A DNA stretch of 64,000 nucleotides, taken from assembly GCA_030549495.1 (NCBI GenBank), contig JAUIRK010000885.1, forward strand, positions 1,282,501 through 1,346,500, given 5' to 3'. Below are positions 1-12,879 of this stretch, piece by piece. This DNA comes from Nectonema munidae (taxonomy: Eukaryota; Nematomorpha; Nectonematoida; Nectonematidae). A program made the translations under genes and the position numbers. The notes beneath the pieces are model-generated. The model saw only the letters and a program-made list of their open reading frames with translations, ran no database searches and was not told where the DNA came from. Positions within the stretch are counted from its first letter, which is position 1, and each line of letters starts with the position of its first letter.

Positions 1-890
1 AAACTTTTATTTTGCGACATGACAAAAAAACAAATAATCACATAAAGAAAAAAAATACTAGCCATACGCGATAACTTACGTTCCTCATATCTATATTATA
101 TATTTCGTCTGAAGGAATAAGCTTGATGCATACAATAATTGGTTGAAATTGATTGGTCCTGTTTTCGCGTAATAACTGATTTGAAGTTAACAATAGGAAC
201 ATTAAAAACACGGTCCTAAACTCCCTATGAAATCGAACAAACTTAGGAAGTGTAACTGAAAATACTCGATTCGCCTATATGTACTTCCAGATGTGTAAAA
301 CATATGACCCAGTTTTTTAGTTCGCCATATCTCTACTATATCATTTTATGCTTTCAACGTGTATATACACTGTATATTATTTTTACTGTATCCTTCAATA
401 TGTTAAAAATACAATTTTAGATGACTTTTTAGAAGGAAAAGTACATTTATCTTCATATTGTCATTAATGCCAAATTTTAAAATTACCTGTTTAGTTTAAG
501 GCTAACTTGAAAACTAATAGATCGCGAATCATATTCACTCGATTGTAATAATTTTATCTTTTCTTACTTTTTCGTGCGCAAATAAAAACTTAGCAAAAAT
601 TTTTCAAAGAAAGAAGAAAGTTTTTTTGTTTGTTGTGTTTAAAGAATAATTCAAAGCTAATACTGATATACTTTGTCAAGGTATTAGTAGCGCTGAATTT
701 TATAGTCTGGTGTTGCAAAATAATCAAGTAAGATTTATTTCTCTTGTAAATTTATATTTTATTTATAATAGGTAAAATTTTAAATACTTTAATTATTTTT
801 CTGGAAAATCAATTTACCCCAAGATAGTTTTGTTTTTAGATTATATATAATCAATTTTTTCAAAATATTTGAATATCAGTGTAAAGGTTT
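1..890. other. No recognisable feature
   Basis: AT-rich sequence; I see no coding exon, repeat end or RNA gene. Confidence 0.5.
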
Positions 891-894
891 TCAT

Positions 895-2260
895 TTAATT
901 AGGAATGGAAAGAAAAATATCTTTTTGTATAAGTTGGTGGAAATTTAATACAAAATGCATGTAAATCATCTCTTGCTATGCCAAAAAAAGATAATATTGA
1001 AAGATACTTCTTTACATCAAGAATATGAAGAAAGGTATCTCGAAGATTCTGAAGTTCGTAAAGACCTAATTGCGAAATTGAAAATGGATTTTTTTTAAAC
1101 AAATGATGAGTAAAGTAATTAACAAAGCACTTGCCTCAACTGTTGCATCTCTTAAAATTTGTCATTTATTATGCAAAGCAAAAAAACTTTTTCTGAAGGA
1201 ACAAATTAAAGAATCTCTTGTAACACTAGCAAAATCTTTATTTTCCAACGTTAACAACTAATGAAATAATGTCTAGTAATAAAAATATACAACTTTATAG
1301 AATGCCAAATGTAGAAAAGTGGAAGATTTGAATTTTGATTTAAAAAGTCAATTATTCTTTGACATTGAAAATGATGCAGCGTTCTCTCTACAATTTAACA
1401 AATCAACTGATTTTACCGGCACTGCTCAGTTAATGGTTTACATTCATTTAGTTTTTGACAACTTTACTGTTAAAGAAGAACTTTTAAAAATTTTACCATT
1501 TGAATGTAGAACTAGAGGAGAAGACATTTTTTTAATTTCCAACAATTTTGTCAAAGAACATCATATCCATTATTCAAACTTGCTTCTATCATAACAGATG
1601 GAGCCCCTTCAATGATTAGCCATAATTCCCGATTTATTCTTTTTGTAAAAATGACAAATATTATTCAATTTTTTTCACATACCATCACATTATTCACCAG
1701 CAAGAACTATTTATTAGTACTTTAGTTCAAACGACAAAGATGTCTTGAAAATTTTGTTAATTCAATCAAGGGAAACCCTTTACAGCGTCGTTTATTTCAG
1801 GAACAATGTGAGGTTGATAACGAAATTTTGTTATATAATAATGTTGCTCAGTAAAACAAAAGTATTGAGAAAGCTTTCAAATTGCTTATCAACGACATTA
1901 AACTTTTTCTGAATGGGAAAGGAGACTCCTATCATCCACTTTTTGATAAAAAGTGCTGTCTAAATTTGAGATTTTTGATTGACTTCTGCTCAAAATTCAA
2001 CGACTTTAACTTACATTTCTGGGAGGAAATAAAAATATAAGGGATACGTTGAGGAGTGGAAGAACTCTTCAAAGCTACTAACTTTTATTAAAGGAGAAAA
2101 TAAAAAATTTTGAATTCAAACATTTGCACGAATACCAAGAGTTTTTGAAAAAGAAGCTTCTTTATTTTATTACGACTTTTTTGTCTATGAAATTGAAAGA
2201 GTTGAAAATGAAATAAGGTCAAGATTTTACGATATTTTTGAAGTTTAAAATATTTTATCT
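895..2260 (+). mobile_element. Decayed hAT transposase, ZBED5/GTF2IRD2-like
   Basis: Broken plus-strand coding remnant of a hAT transposase of the ZBED5/SCAND3/GTF2IRD2 group. In order one can read a BED-finger-like start (EWKEKYLFV, then CKSSLAMPKKDNIERYF), the longest open piece 1319-1594 with STDFTGTAQLMVYIHLVFDN and GEDIF, ITDGAPSM right after it, then GNPLQRRLFQEQCEVDNEIL and LLINDIKLFLNGKG, and a tail resembling the SNPF region. Several stops and frame changes separate these blocks. The C-terminal dimerisation region and both inverted repeats were not found. It is an old, non-functional copy. Confidence 0.75.
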
Positions 2261-2269
2261 TTCATCAAC

Positions 2270-4124
2270 AATCCATTTTGAAAAAAAAATTAATAATTTC
2301 AGGTATTTCATCTAAAATTTTTTTATATATTTGATATAAATCAAAGTGTCGTAGAAGTGGAAATAATAAACAAATAAAGGTAAACTTTTTTCATCAAGTC
2401 TGGGAAAGGTTTTCTATTATTAACCAGTGTAGCATGAAAATTTCTATCATGATTTTTTCAACATATTTAAGTGATTTTCGAGCATGAATTTTATTAAAAT
2501 CAATTTAGAAATCAGTTTTTGGATGATTATTTAGATGATTCTTTCCGTTTAGCTACTTCATCATATGAGGCTAATTTTAAAGAGAATTGTATAATCTAAC
2601 CAGTGTAAAGCTTCACATTATTTTTTAATTAGTTTTTATGCATATTTTTAATGTTTTATTTAAAAGGTGGTTACTGATAAATCTTTATAAACTTGTTTTT
2701 TTTATTATTTTTTTTATTAAACTTTAAAATAATGTAATTTTTTAGTTTATTTATCTTTTATAATTTACTGAAAACAAACCGTTTTAATTAATTTTACAGA
2801 AACTGGTGCAAAAAATGAGGTGTAATGTGGTCAAAAATTCGAAATTTTTGATTCCTCGTGAGTAGCAATTATTGATGTTTACTCTTTGTCGTTTATATAT
2901 GTTTTAATAATATTGATTCTTGGCCAAACATATGTTTAATTCAGGTAAAAAGAAATAAATTTGCTAAAGTTGGAGTGTCCATTTGCTTACCTGCGAATTC
3001 AAAATTTTGAGTTTTTATATAACAAAAATAAATCAAATCAAGTATTAATTAAATTTTAGTAATAATAAAAATAGTTTAAATTCCTTGAGTTTATAATAAT
3101 TAGTCTTTTATTTTGATTTTAGTTAATTTAAATTTAGAAAGTCAATCTTCTTAGAGTCAAATATAAAAAGTCGATCATTGAATAAAAAGAATAGGAATAA
3201 AACTCTAGTCAATAATAATTAGGCATATTAATTAAATTTGTAAAATTATAAAAATTTACTGTCCAATTGGTAAAATCCATAAATTAATAAGCTTCTCTGT
3301 GCTTACCCTGAGAACAAATGCAGGTCACTTTAGTGATCCTTGAGAAAGAAAATCTTTAGATTTTTTTTCGGTTGGGAAAAGAAACCACGGGTCATCTTAA
3401 GACCGACCGGAAAATTTTATTACTTTGATTTAAAATTATTAATTTAATTACTGTTCTTAAAGATGGATTCAAGTTATGTGGAATTTCTACCAAAACGGAA
3501 AAATGTGCTAAAAATATATGAAGAGCTTATGAAAGAAACATTAAAAAACTATTCACATTGAAGCACATTCTTCGATTTTCATGTTTTCCTTTTAAAAAAC
3601 AATTTCGCAAACTTATTTTAATCACTAGAAGTAAACATTTAAACATATTGGGGCTGAAAATTTTCCAGTTTTTGCAATAATGAGTTTTTATAGAACGTTA
3701 AAAAAATTTTCGATGATACACACATGATCGATCAACGAAACTTTTTTGGGAGAAAATGAAGATTCTTCTGGTAAATAGAGTATATATTGATCATTGATGT
3801 CAATAAATTCAATCTACCTGTCCTAAAACGATTTTTAGGTTTGGGGTACCTATACGTTATATGTATCTGTAGGAATATGGCTATGTGTATATAATCTTTT
3901 TGAATTTTTGGTATATTCAAGTTTTTTCGTATTCTTATGCTTAAATTCCTGCCAAATGTTTTTACCAAGAAAGGGGTCTTTCAAAAAAAACACCCATTTA
4001 TTACTTCACTAATAACTTAATATTAATTTTTTTTTCACAATATAACAAGTGTGTTAAAGCTATATAAATGTAAAAAAGTTCATTAAATTTGGTAAATTAT
4101 TTTTAAATTTCTGTTAATAAATTA
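2270..4124. other. No recognisable feature
   Basis: AT-rich DNA between two hAT remnants. The 78-aa minus-strand ORF at 3732-3968 has no recognisable motif and looks like chance. Confidence 0.4.
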
Positions 4125-4132
4125 CTCTAAGC

Positions 4133-4991
4133 CAGTGGTACTTAACCTTTAGGATCTGTTTACCCCTAAATATTATGAAAAAAAATTTTATGACCCCTAT
4201 AAAATTCTTTTTGATTCAGCCGTTTAAAGTTAAAAACAAGAAAATTTACATGTTATATTTTATAATACAAACACTTGTTAAAAGAAAGTTTAATTGAAAA
4301 ATTTTATTTAAATTAATATAATCTAACAAATTCAGTATAATTTAATTCGAAGTCTGGTATTCTTTGTCAGACAAAAATTTTTCAAAACATGGTGTAATGC
4401 TCGACAGACAGCATCTCGTGTCTGAATCAATTGCAAGCTTATTACGTGCACTTGTTTTTAAAGACATCATTGAACAAAATCCAGTCTCGCAACAGTAAGT
4501 TGAAGGTGACTGTATCAAAAAAATCATAGCACGTTTGGAAAGAATAAGATAAACGGTTTTTAATTTGGCCCAGAATGATGGAAGTGCTTGCTCGGAAAAA
4601 TCGAGTTTTAATTGACTGTCTTCTCTTATTTGAAGAAACTCCACTTTGGCAGCAGCATCAGAGTCATCAATGCTACTTTCGCTCACTGAAAAAGATCTGG
4701 TGATCCAAATGTCATTAGAAACGCTATTTAACTTCGGAAAATAGTTTTCAATTGCTTGATTGCAAGCAACATGTGTGAGATTTAAAATGATGTTTGATTT
4801 TAAGGGCAAAATTATTAATTGATTGCATCATACAATCAGGATTAATGAATACATTAAATAGAAATAGTTTTGCAACTGATGGAAAGACGTTCATGAGGAT
4901 ACACTTTTTGATACCAAAAGTTTTTCATGACCCCTGTAAAAACTTCAAACGACCCCCAAAGGGGTCACTACCCCCAGGTTAAGAACCACTG
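4133..4991 (-). mobile_element. Short hAT element with perfect 8-bp target duplication
   Basis: 859 bp bounded by inverted ends CAGTGGTACTTAACCT and (reverse strand) CAGTGGTTCTTAACCT, with CTCTAAGC directly repeated on both sides (4125-4132 and 4992-4999). Inverted CAGTGGTT.. ends plus an 8-bp duplication are the hallmark of hAT transposons. The interior encodes only the transposase C-terminus, on the minus strand. It is therefore an internally deleted, non-autonomous copy, and the perfect duplication suggests fairly recent insertion. Confidence 0.9.
4342..4809 (-). CDS. hAT transposase C-terminal fragment (155 aa)
   Basis: Open for 155 codons inside the hAT element. QIREDSQLKLDFSEQALPSF, WAKLKTVYLILSKRAMIFL and STYCCETGFCSMMSLKTSAR, ending RNKLAIDSDTRCCLSSITP, match the C-terminal hAT dimerisation region of ZBED5/SCAND3-like transposases (typically PFPSTYLCESGFSAL, KTKKRNRL). 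The N-terminal finger and most of the catalytic domain are absent, so it cannot be an active transposase. It may be read through from a flanking promoter or not be expressed at all. Confidence 0.75.
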   Translation of the reverse strand: MPLKSNIILNLTHVACNQAIENYFPKLNSVSNDIWITRSFSVSESSIDDSDAAAKVEFLQIREDSQLKLDFSEQALPSFWAKLKTVYLILSKRAMIFLIQSPSTYCCETGFCSMMSLKTSARNKLAIDSDTRCCLSSITPCFEKFLSDKEYQTSN

Positions 4992-4999
4992 CTCTAAGC

Positions 5000-7790
5000 A
5001 CTATATTCACATTATTTTACAGATATGCTTAAGCACTACATATTGCTATTTATAATTTAGTTTATTTGAAACGAATCCCGACATCCAAAACTTTTTTTTG
5101 AAGCGAAACATAAACAACAAAGTGTCTTTACGTTTCTACGCATGTCGAATCATGGATACCATAAAGAAATTAACTTACTTAAAGACACATTTGGATTTCA
5201 AAAATCATACCAAGAAAATTGGAATGTATCACAAATCAATTTTTCTAGACTTCAATAAAGCTTGGTTTACGGTAACTTTCATTTACATTCATTAAAGCTA
5301 TGTTATGAATCTTCGTAGATAGACTTTTAAGGACGATCCAATGCTCGGACGGACTTTAGAGGGCATCATTTTGTCCGGGACTTATCATTGGAAAAGTGTT
5401 TTGCAAAAAAATAAAAGGAGTTTCCTTATATAAATTATTACATATGAACTAGCTATACCCGATAACTCCTGTTTCCCGTGTATATAATTTAGGATCTATG
5501 AAAAATATATTCGCGCCTAAGACTAGATCTACATTCAAACTTTTTTGTTATCGGTATTACATGAGGTAAGAAAAATGCTCCAACTTATTTTCAAAGAGCG
5601 TAAGTGAACACATAACTCATATCAAATCTCTTAACTTTGCTTTTCTCTGCATAATTTCAAAGCTTTAAATGTTGACATTCAAGAGAGATGCGAAAGATAT
5701 TCATGTATTTCTGGATATTTTTGACACTATGATAATTTATTGAAGGTAAAGACTCAACTTCCACCAGCGATTTCTCTATAAGATTCTTCAAAAGCATTTA
5801 AAATTTTTGAGAATCAATGCCTATTCACCATTTTTTGGTTTATGAAGCTTCAAATTTCGCGGCTGGATTTCGGTGGCGTATCCAGTCGGATTTCCTTCCA
5901 ACCAGATTCAAAATCTAGTCCACCCTCATCTTTCCTCTTTGTGATAGTTGTAAATACTCTTTTGATTTATTGCACCTTTCTGATTTTTCCCATAGCCATA
6001 ATACAATGTTAATAAAAAGTGAATTTAATGTGTTTATATGTAGCAAAATGTTATAATGTTTGAACTTTATCGCATAACCTGTGAAAATACCATCTTAGTG
6101 TTTTACTTTGGTGCAGAATTTATTATAAATATCCTAGCCAGACATACGGTTTTGAAAGGTCCAGTACAGTTTTTTTGATCTATTTTAAATGTCGTCCTGT
6201 CTTTTTAACAAATGTTGCGTTCTTTATCATAGCCTTTCTTATATTTATAACGAAATAATAAAATTTGTAGTTGTTTTAGTGCTATATAAAATTAATCAAG
6301 AATGTAACATGTTTGACAGAAGCATAAGAGGGTTTGTAATCCAGTGTGAACAAAATTCAATGAAGTTAATTTTTCTGGAAACACAAAAATACGCCAAAAT
6401 TACAAATTACGGTGAAGAATCCAAAAGCCTCATCCGCGTTATAAGTGATCCCGGTTATAGGCTGATTATCTAATAACATACGTAGCCGAGTTTTTTGTTT
6501 CTACGCAGATACAGACGCATACACAAGCCTAGTAGCATCTCATTTCAGAGAAGGAAGATCAATGTTCCTACCCAGTTTCCAAATATAAACATAAATAAAA
6601 ATCTCTGAAATAAATATATTAAATCTTTAACATCACTTGGTTAAAGGAGAAAAGCTTCAGTATAGATTCAAGAAGCTCAAGTACAAGCTGCTTTCAGTAG
6701 CCCTTTTAGAAGTTAGAGATGATTACCTGGTCATATGACTGGATTAAGCTACTAGTGTTCTTACAGTTAAAAAGCGGTGTGATATTGCCGTCAGCAAGAA
6801 TCAGAGTAGAAAGAGATAAGTGGGCTTCTTAGTTCTATAGTAACAAATGAGCTTTAGTAGGAGAATTTTTGGAAGGGAGATAAGTTCTGGTCAAGCGAGC
6901 GTAGTTTTGCAATACACTCTTCACAGTTTGCTGTTGTCATCTATACATTTTTGGACAACGTATACTGTGTTAGCATGGAAGTCATATTGACGTGATGAAA
7001 ATACTTGTGGTTAGAAACTTCGTAGGACAATAAAAAGTACAATGGTCTTTTAAAATTGATAAAATTTACTCTTGAGAACATAGTTCCAATCATGTAGTAA
7101 TAATATAAGAAGGCGGTTTGGAAAACCTTCATATCTGGTCTGGAAACATGTCAAGCTCGGCTTTGTAAGTTTGAAGTCGTGGCGCAAAATAAGTAGCCGC
7201 TTTTAAATGTTTGAGTTTTTGTGCTTGAGTGGGACCTTAATGTGGTCTGTCAGCACTCGTTTCTTGTACTAACGAGTTGTACATAGCCTTGTTTATATAT
7301 GGGAGTCCGCAGCTGTACGTGTCCTCACTTTACGAACCACAGCTTGGTCTTACCCCAAGAATCTTGAATTTTCATCGCTCGGGATCTTACTATGTGCTTA
7401 ACCACTGAGAATCCGTTCAATACACAACAGTTTGTAACAGAGAGCACATCCACAAGGCGATTGCCCCGTAATCCTATTTATTATTAAAAAAATTGCCCCT
7501 CTAAAAATTTTAACCATTGGCTTGTAAGCAGCACTGTGAGCTTTTTAGTATGGCATTATGTGACAATTTCTTTTTGAAAGTGTCTCTTTTACAAATAATA
7601 TATAATAGATCAAATATATATGTGTGTATGTGTGTGTGTGTGTGTATTTATGTAAAAGTTTGGTAAAATTAACGTGCTTCTCATATTTTTCGTACACAAG
7701 ACATGAAAAAATGGGAGCAAAAAGATAGAGAGTTATAACCGATATCGTGTTATAACGGTTCTTCACCGTAATTGATTTGATTTTCACTTT
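5000..7790. other. Unassigned AT-rich stretch
   Basis: Two plus-strand ORFs (5098-5295, 65 aa; 6189-6473, 94 aa) have no recognisable domain, splice context or repeat ends. 6650-7430 is somewhat GC-richer and may be a decayed transposon of unknown type. A (TG)n microsatellite lies at 7618-7647. Confidence 0.3.
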
Positions 7791-7874
7791 TTCTCTTCTT
7801 TAGCTAACTTTTTTAGATCAAAAAAATTTAGGCCAATAAAAAGTAAACAAATATTTCATAATAAATTTCGCTTT

Positions 7875-8018
7875 AGGGGGGCTTGAGTAAGGTTGGTTAC
7901 TGGGTTTCGATAACTCAAGGTCTTGGGTTCGATCCCGCATCAAGCCTACTCTCTCATAGTTCGATACGAGCAGCGCAATTGTGCCTTCTTGATGAAAACA
8001 CCCCATGGTACATTTACC
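7875..8018 (+). mobile_element. tRNA-derived SINE, copy 1
   Basis: GTAAGGTTGGTTACTGGG followed by GGGTTCGATCCC, an RNA polymerase III B-box, then a body ending GATGAAAACACCCCA. It is homologous over about 145 bp to the copy at 39814-39964, so it is a dispersed SINE and not a tRNA gene. Confidence 0.75.
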
Positions 8019-8744
8019 TTTAACAAACCAAAAATTATAATCTATATTTCCTTTCAAAGACAAATTATTTTAGCAGTTAGAAAACTGTTCAGTAACTTAA
8101 ATATTTGTTGACATATTATTTTCATTGTTGAATAAGCTTATATGCTAAGTTTGAAATTCTCCTCCTTCAAATATAATTAAATGTATAATAATATATCATT
8201 TTGATGTACTATCTATAACAATTTAATTTCAAAACCCTAAGCTAATCTAAATGGCCTTTTTACAATTCTATTTGGTCTTTCTAAAATACCAAATAAAATA
8301 GAAAAAAAGGCAAAGTAAATGATAATAGACGATTTAAAAAATAGAATTAAAAATAAAGCATTTGGAAATTAAAAAAATGACAAAATAAAACTAAAAAGGA
8401 TTTATATTATATAAAATATTAAAGGATTAAAAATGAAGAAGGCCGTTGCTGTTGAGATGAGGATTTAAAAAGTCTTAAAGTATTTTAAATGATAGAAACT
8501 CTCCATTTGCAAATGGATTTGAAATTTAATGCAAGATATATACGACATAGCACTATTCCTTTCTTAGGTATGTTATTATTTTTGTTCAAAGTAAATGCGT
8601 TATACAAAAACTTTTATGATTTTTATTAAAGTTAAAATGTCATTAAAGATATTTAGTGTAAATCAATAGCGTTAGAGTTTGTTTGTGAAATGTAAAAGAT
8701 TTTGAGTATTGCTTTGGTGTAGAAGATATCGGTAATCGAACTGT

Positions 8745-8885
8745 CATCTGTGACAATTGCTCCTTGACAATTGCCCCCTAGAAAACTGCCACTAGTTACA
8801 ATGGCCCCTATGATAATTTTATAGAGGCTAAATAACTGGAAGCAATTATCGAGGGGCAATTTTTGGGGGGCAAATGTCCTAGAAC
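8745..8885. mobile_element. Small MITE with repeated ACAATTGCCCC ends
   Basis: About 140 bp. The left end reads TGACAATTGCTCCTTGACAA and further TGCCCCC copies; the right end, on the reverse strand, reads GGACATTTGCCCCCCAAAAA followed by TTGCCCCTCGATAATTGC. The ends are inverted and each carries two or three copies of the same short word. No clean target duplication was found. The superfamily is uncertain; Mutator-like is possible. Confidence 0.5.
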
Positions 8886-9009
8886 CGAAGTTATCGAGTA
8901 TTGCAACACAAATAAAATTTTGAAGTTTATTTCCCAACCATTTTTAGCAATAATACCTCCTTTTTAGACGATAAAGAGAGTTATGACTGCACTGCCACAT
9001 AATTAAAAC

Positions 9010-9142
9010 CTTCTCGATCCCTAAGGCTCGCAACTCTTAAAAACAAAGTCATAAAAACTGTGATTAACCATTTTAGGCATAATGCAAGCATATAGCCTTA
9101 CGGCTGAAAGTGCTTTCCTATCAAACCAATCAACCAACTATA
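9010..9142 (+). mobile_element. SINE family 2, truncated copy
   Basis: From TCGATCCCTAAGGCTC to AGCATATAGCCTTACGGCTG and GAAAGTGCTTT. It shares its whole 3' body with the copy at 9450-9610 but lacks the tRNA-like head. Confidence 0.6.
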
Positions 9143-9449
9143 TAAAGTAACTAAAACAGTTTTTCATTAAATTAAATTTAAAAAATTTAAATGTTTCTTT
9201 TTATTTTGAATTAATCTTTCAAGATAAATTATCTTGAATTAATTTTCAAGATTATGTTCTATTCGACTGATTTTTAAAAAATTAACCTTAAAAAAATTAA
9301 TCAAATTAATTTAATTGTAACAATTTTTATATCGGATATATCGGACAATTTTTGCGATTCTGGCAAATCCGATATATCGGGATTTACTATGTATTAATAA
9401 TTAAAAAAAATTAATTTTATATTATTTTTACATTAACTTATCAGATCCT

Positions 9450-9610
9450 CAATGGTTGTTAGGGTGTACCTCTCAGTTTAACAGTTGGAGGTCAGGGGTT
9501 CGATCCCCAAGGCTCCCAACACTAAAAACAAATTCACAAAAACTCATCTTAAGCATAATGCGAGCATATAGCCTTACGGCTGAAAGTGCTTTGATATCTC
9601 CAACCTACCA
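9450..9610 (+). mobile_element. SINE family 2 with A- and B-box-like head
   Basis: TGGTTGTTAGGGTGTA (A-box-like), GGTTCGATCCC (B-box) and then the body GCATAATGCGAGCATATAGC, CTTACGGCTGAAAGTGCTTT. The body is repeated at 9010-9142. A tRNA-derived SINE distinct from the 7.9-kb family. Confidence 0.65.
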
Positions 9611-9947
9611 ACCAACATTAACTTATCAAATATAGCAGTAGTTATGGGTGTCTATAAAGAATCTAAGCAGTTATCCTTAAGCTGACCAATGTAAAAAATG
9701 GCACATCCATTTTTGGAAAAATTGTCCTCCAAAAATGATTCCTTTTTACATAAAATGAAATAACAAAATTTAGTTGAAAAAATAAATAAATTTCTATCAA
9801 ATAAATTTTTTTTTAATTTAGCTAAAATGAGCTAATTAACTTTAAGTAAGAAAGAATAAGATTTTTAAAACTAATAGTCCGTTTATCATTTTCTATGACT
9901 TTTTATACAACTTAAAGCAGAATATTTTTATTTCGTGCGGGTCTGGT

Positions 9948-10062
9948 GTAAATAATTTTGGATTTTTTTAACTAGTGTATATGCCTTATGTAAATTTTAT
10001 TAAAATATTTTCGATGGAAGTATAGTTTTTAAATTTCATCAATTTTGTAAAAAAAAACGTTG
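9948..10062 (+). repeat. Direct repeat, copy 1 (A-tailed)
   Basis: TTAACTAGTGTATATGCCTT through AGTATAGTTTTTAAATTTCA to TTTTGTAAAAAAAA. A closely matching copy lies at 10815-10930. Both end in A-rich tails, as expected for a truncated retroposon. Confidence 0.55.
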
Positions 10063-12640
10063 CATTAAGCGTGAAGGCGTTCATATCAATTAATACTGCT
10101 AATAATTTAATTCTAAAATTTAGGAATACAGACTTTCTCTTTTGAAAGAGTTGGAAAATTGTATTCAAGAAAAGGATTCAAAAGAAGTTTTACCACTCTT
10201 CGACACCTTTCTAACCAATGTAGTAGCATGGATGGAAGAAGGATATGAAGAACAAGACGAAAAACTTAGCAAGGTCAGCAAAACAAAAGAATAGCAAAGT
10301 TAAAGTGAAAAAAGTGTAACCATTTTAAAAATAGGAATAAAAATTTTTCAAGCATGAAAAGCACCTTTTATTTGGCATATAACTTTTTTTAACTTTTTCT
10401 TTTGTTAAGGAAACTCATGTTTCAGAATTTGCGTATCTTTTACCTTTTTGAAGCATACCTTCCTTTAAAACTCATCAGTTTTGGAAATCTAAGACCACGC
10501 GATTATTTAAATGCCTCATGTAAAATATCAATATTGGTAAAGTAATAATAATAGAAGAAATTATCTTGAGCAAAAGACCCACATTTTGCTTAAGCATATA
10601 GAGTGTACATTTTAGGAAAGAAAAAGGAGGCTGTTTAAATATGCGAATAGTTGAAAGTATGCTTTTAGAGAGGCCTTTAACAAGATGACAAATTCTATAG
10701 GTGAGTAAGATAACTTGGAGCTCACAGCTGTATTAGGACCCACGACGTTTACCTTTAGAATGGGGTTAGGGAAACACCCTCCTCAAGGCCATTCTAAGCA
10801 TATTCGCCCCCCCCCCCCAAATAATTTTGCATTTTTTTAAACTAGTGTATATGCGTTATGTAAATTTAATTAAAATATTTTCAATAGAAGTATAGTTTTT
10901 AAATTTCATCAATTTTGTAAAAAAATATAAAGTAGTATTATAAATTCACATATGCCCTGTATACACTCTATTTTAAAGGATTGTTTGAGTATTTGGTCTC
11001 CCGTGATATTTCCAGACCAGTAATTTTGAAAATTGCAAAAAAAATTCACCCCCCCCCCCCTTCCAATAATTTTGAGGATGTGCGCCTCTGGTTTGGGGTC
11101 AATAAAAAAACGAATCGATCGATCCAATATTAAGAGAAAACGATCAAAAAAGTGTTACTAGAAGTGTGGGTCAGCTTGCCAAAACAAGAAAATTACTGAG
11201 TGATATAACTTAGGTTAAATGCAATTAGTTTCATCTTTTTGGATTTCCGACACAAGAAGGAAGCTTTTATTTCTCTATAAAGTATAGGAGAAATATTTAT
11301 AAAAAAAATTTTTCAGGGTCGGAATTTTTGTTTGAGAAATGTTTTGCAGAACTCCCCGTTCTGATAAATTTATATAGTCGTAATGCAATTAATTTTTTTA
11401 TTTTCATACTGTTTTCTAAGTATAATATCAATAGGCCAAGGACGCCTTGGGGTGTGGCCCGAAGAATAAACGTTTAACATTATAAAATAGAGCAATGTAC
11501 ATTAGTTGACAACTCTTTTGAATTTTTTTTGAGAATGTGTTCATTGAATAATTTTTATTCTAACTTTTTCACGGAACACAAACCAGTCCTCTTGCAGAAC
11601 CACTTTGCAAACCTCTTCTCTATGCTATTCCTCTTATCTTTATCACAAACGTATACCTTATTTTAATTAATAAATAAGGTAATATTAATATCTTATTTTT
11701 TATTATCTTAATTAATATTTAGGTTAATTAAACTACCTATTAAATTTTATTATACTTATTTGAATATTATACAATATTAACGTGAAATAAGAGCATGCAA
11801 TTAAAAGGAGAGCTCATGTGAAATAAACGGGAATGTGGCAAATGGGTGCTTAGGGAGAAATCTTCGAAGCTGCATCAATTATTTTCCGTGATTTTTCACC
11901 TCCACGGGATGTCTCGAAACTGATCCCCTGCGGATATCAAGGATTTACTGAGAAACTATTATCTTCCCTTAGCACAAATAATTATATTACTTTTTGTTTC
12001 TTGTGTAATCGATAAAAATAATGGCGGTTTGACCACCTGCTACAACATTGTCCTATTTATTGCAAAGTCAACACAATACGATTCTTTAAACCTTACTTGT
12101 TTTTGTAAAATAATGACAACCTTCTTGAAAAACTTGTGAATATATTCTCAAATCTTGTTCTTTCAGCAACAATACAATACAAAGACGCATTCACGGAATG
12201 GCTGACGATATCGAAAAAAATGCGCCATATATTGCGAAACACTCATTTTATTTGCAAATGGACGAATAAACTTTGTCCAATAATGAATTTCTCCTTTTAT
12301 ATTCTGTACGATCCATTGTATCGTGAAACTACACCAAAAACCTTGTTTGGACGCATAACGTAATCTAATGTCATGGGCCACCTTATATCTTGAACTGTGA
12401 AGGAATTTTTTGAACAGGGAAAATGCTGATGAAAAACATTCAAGCATGTCCAGGAGATGGTGTTGCATCCATGATGGGGCTTGAATTTCTTAGCCCAGTG
12501 AAGACATATTTTATGATTCTAAAAACACGAAGAATTTGAGAGTCTTTTTTCAGAAAACGGTACGATAGGTTTCTTAGGAAAAATGCCTATTTTCCTATTC
12601 GCCTTTTTTCCCTTTTTACCACTGTCATTGAATTCTTACA
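10063..12640. other. No recognised gene
   Basis: Apart from the repeat copy above, this holds poly-C runs (about 10809 and 11048) and overlapping ORFs on both strands at 12136-12468 with no recognisable domain. Confidence 0.35.
10815..10930 (+). repeat. Direct repeat, copy 2 (A-tailed)
   Basis: Second copy of the 9948-10062 sequence, immediately after a run of C at about 10809. Family unknown. Confidence 0.55.
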
Positions 12641-12879
12641 ATGAGTTCGATCGGCAAAAACAGAACTTGCGAATATCCACGCCCGTGGTGCCCACTTGGT
12701 GAAGGTAACAGTGCATCTTGGTTTCACTTATTTTTGGGTGTTTTTAAAACGCATGCAATGTCATAGTTTTATATTATAACATATGCTTGTGCCTCTTTCT
12801 ATTTACTTTTCTGGAGAGCGTATGTTATTATAAATCCAAAAGTTATGACAATCAGCATATCATCAAGTTTGTCTAAAAG

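Noticed and set aside
7875-9530. GGTTCGATCCC-type B-boxes as tRNA genes
   Set aside because: No cloverleaf with acceptor stem can be formed, and the sequences are dispersed with shared 3' bodies, so they are SINEs.
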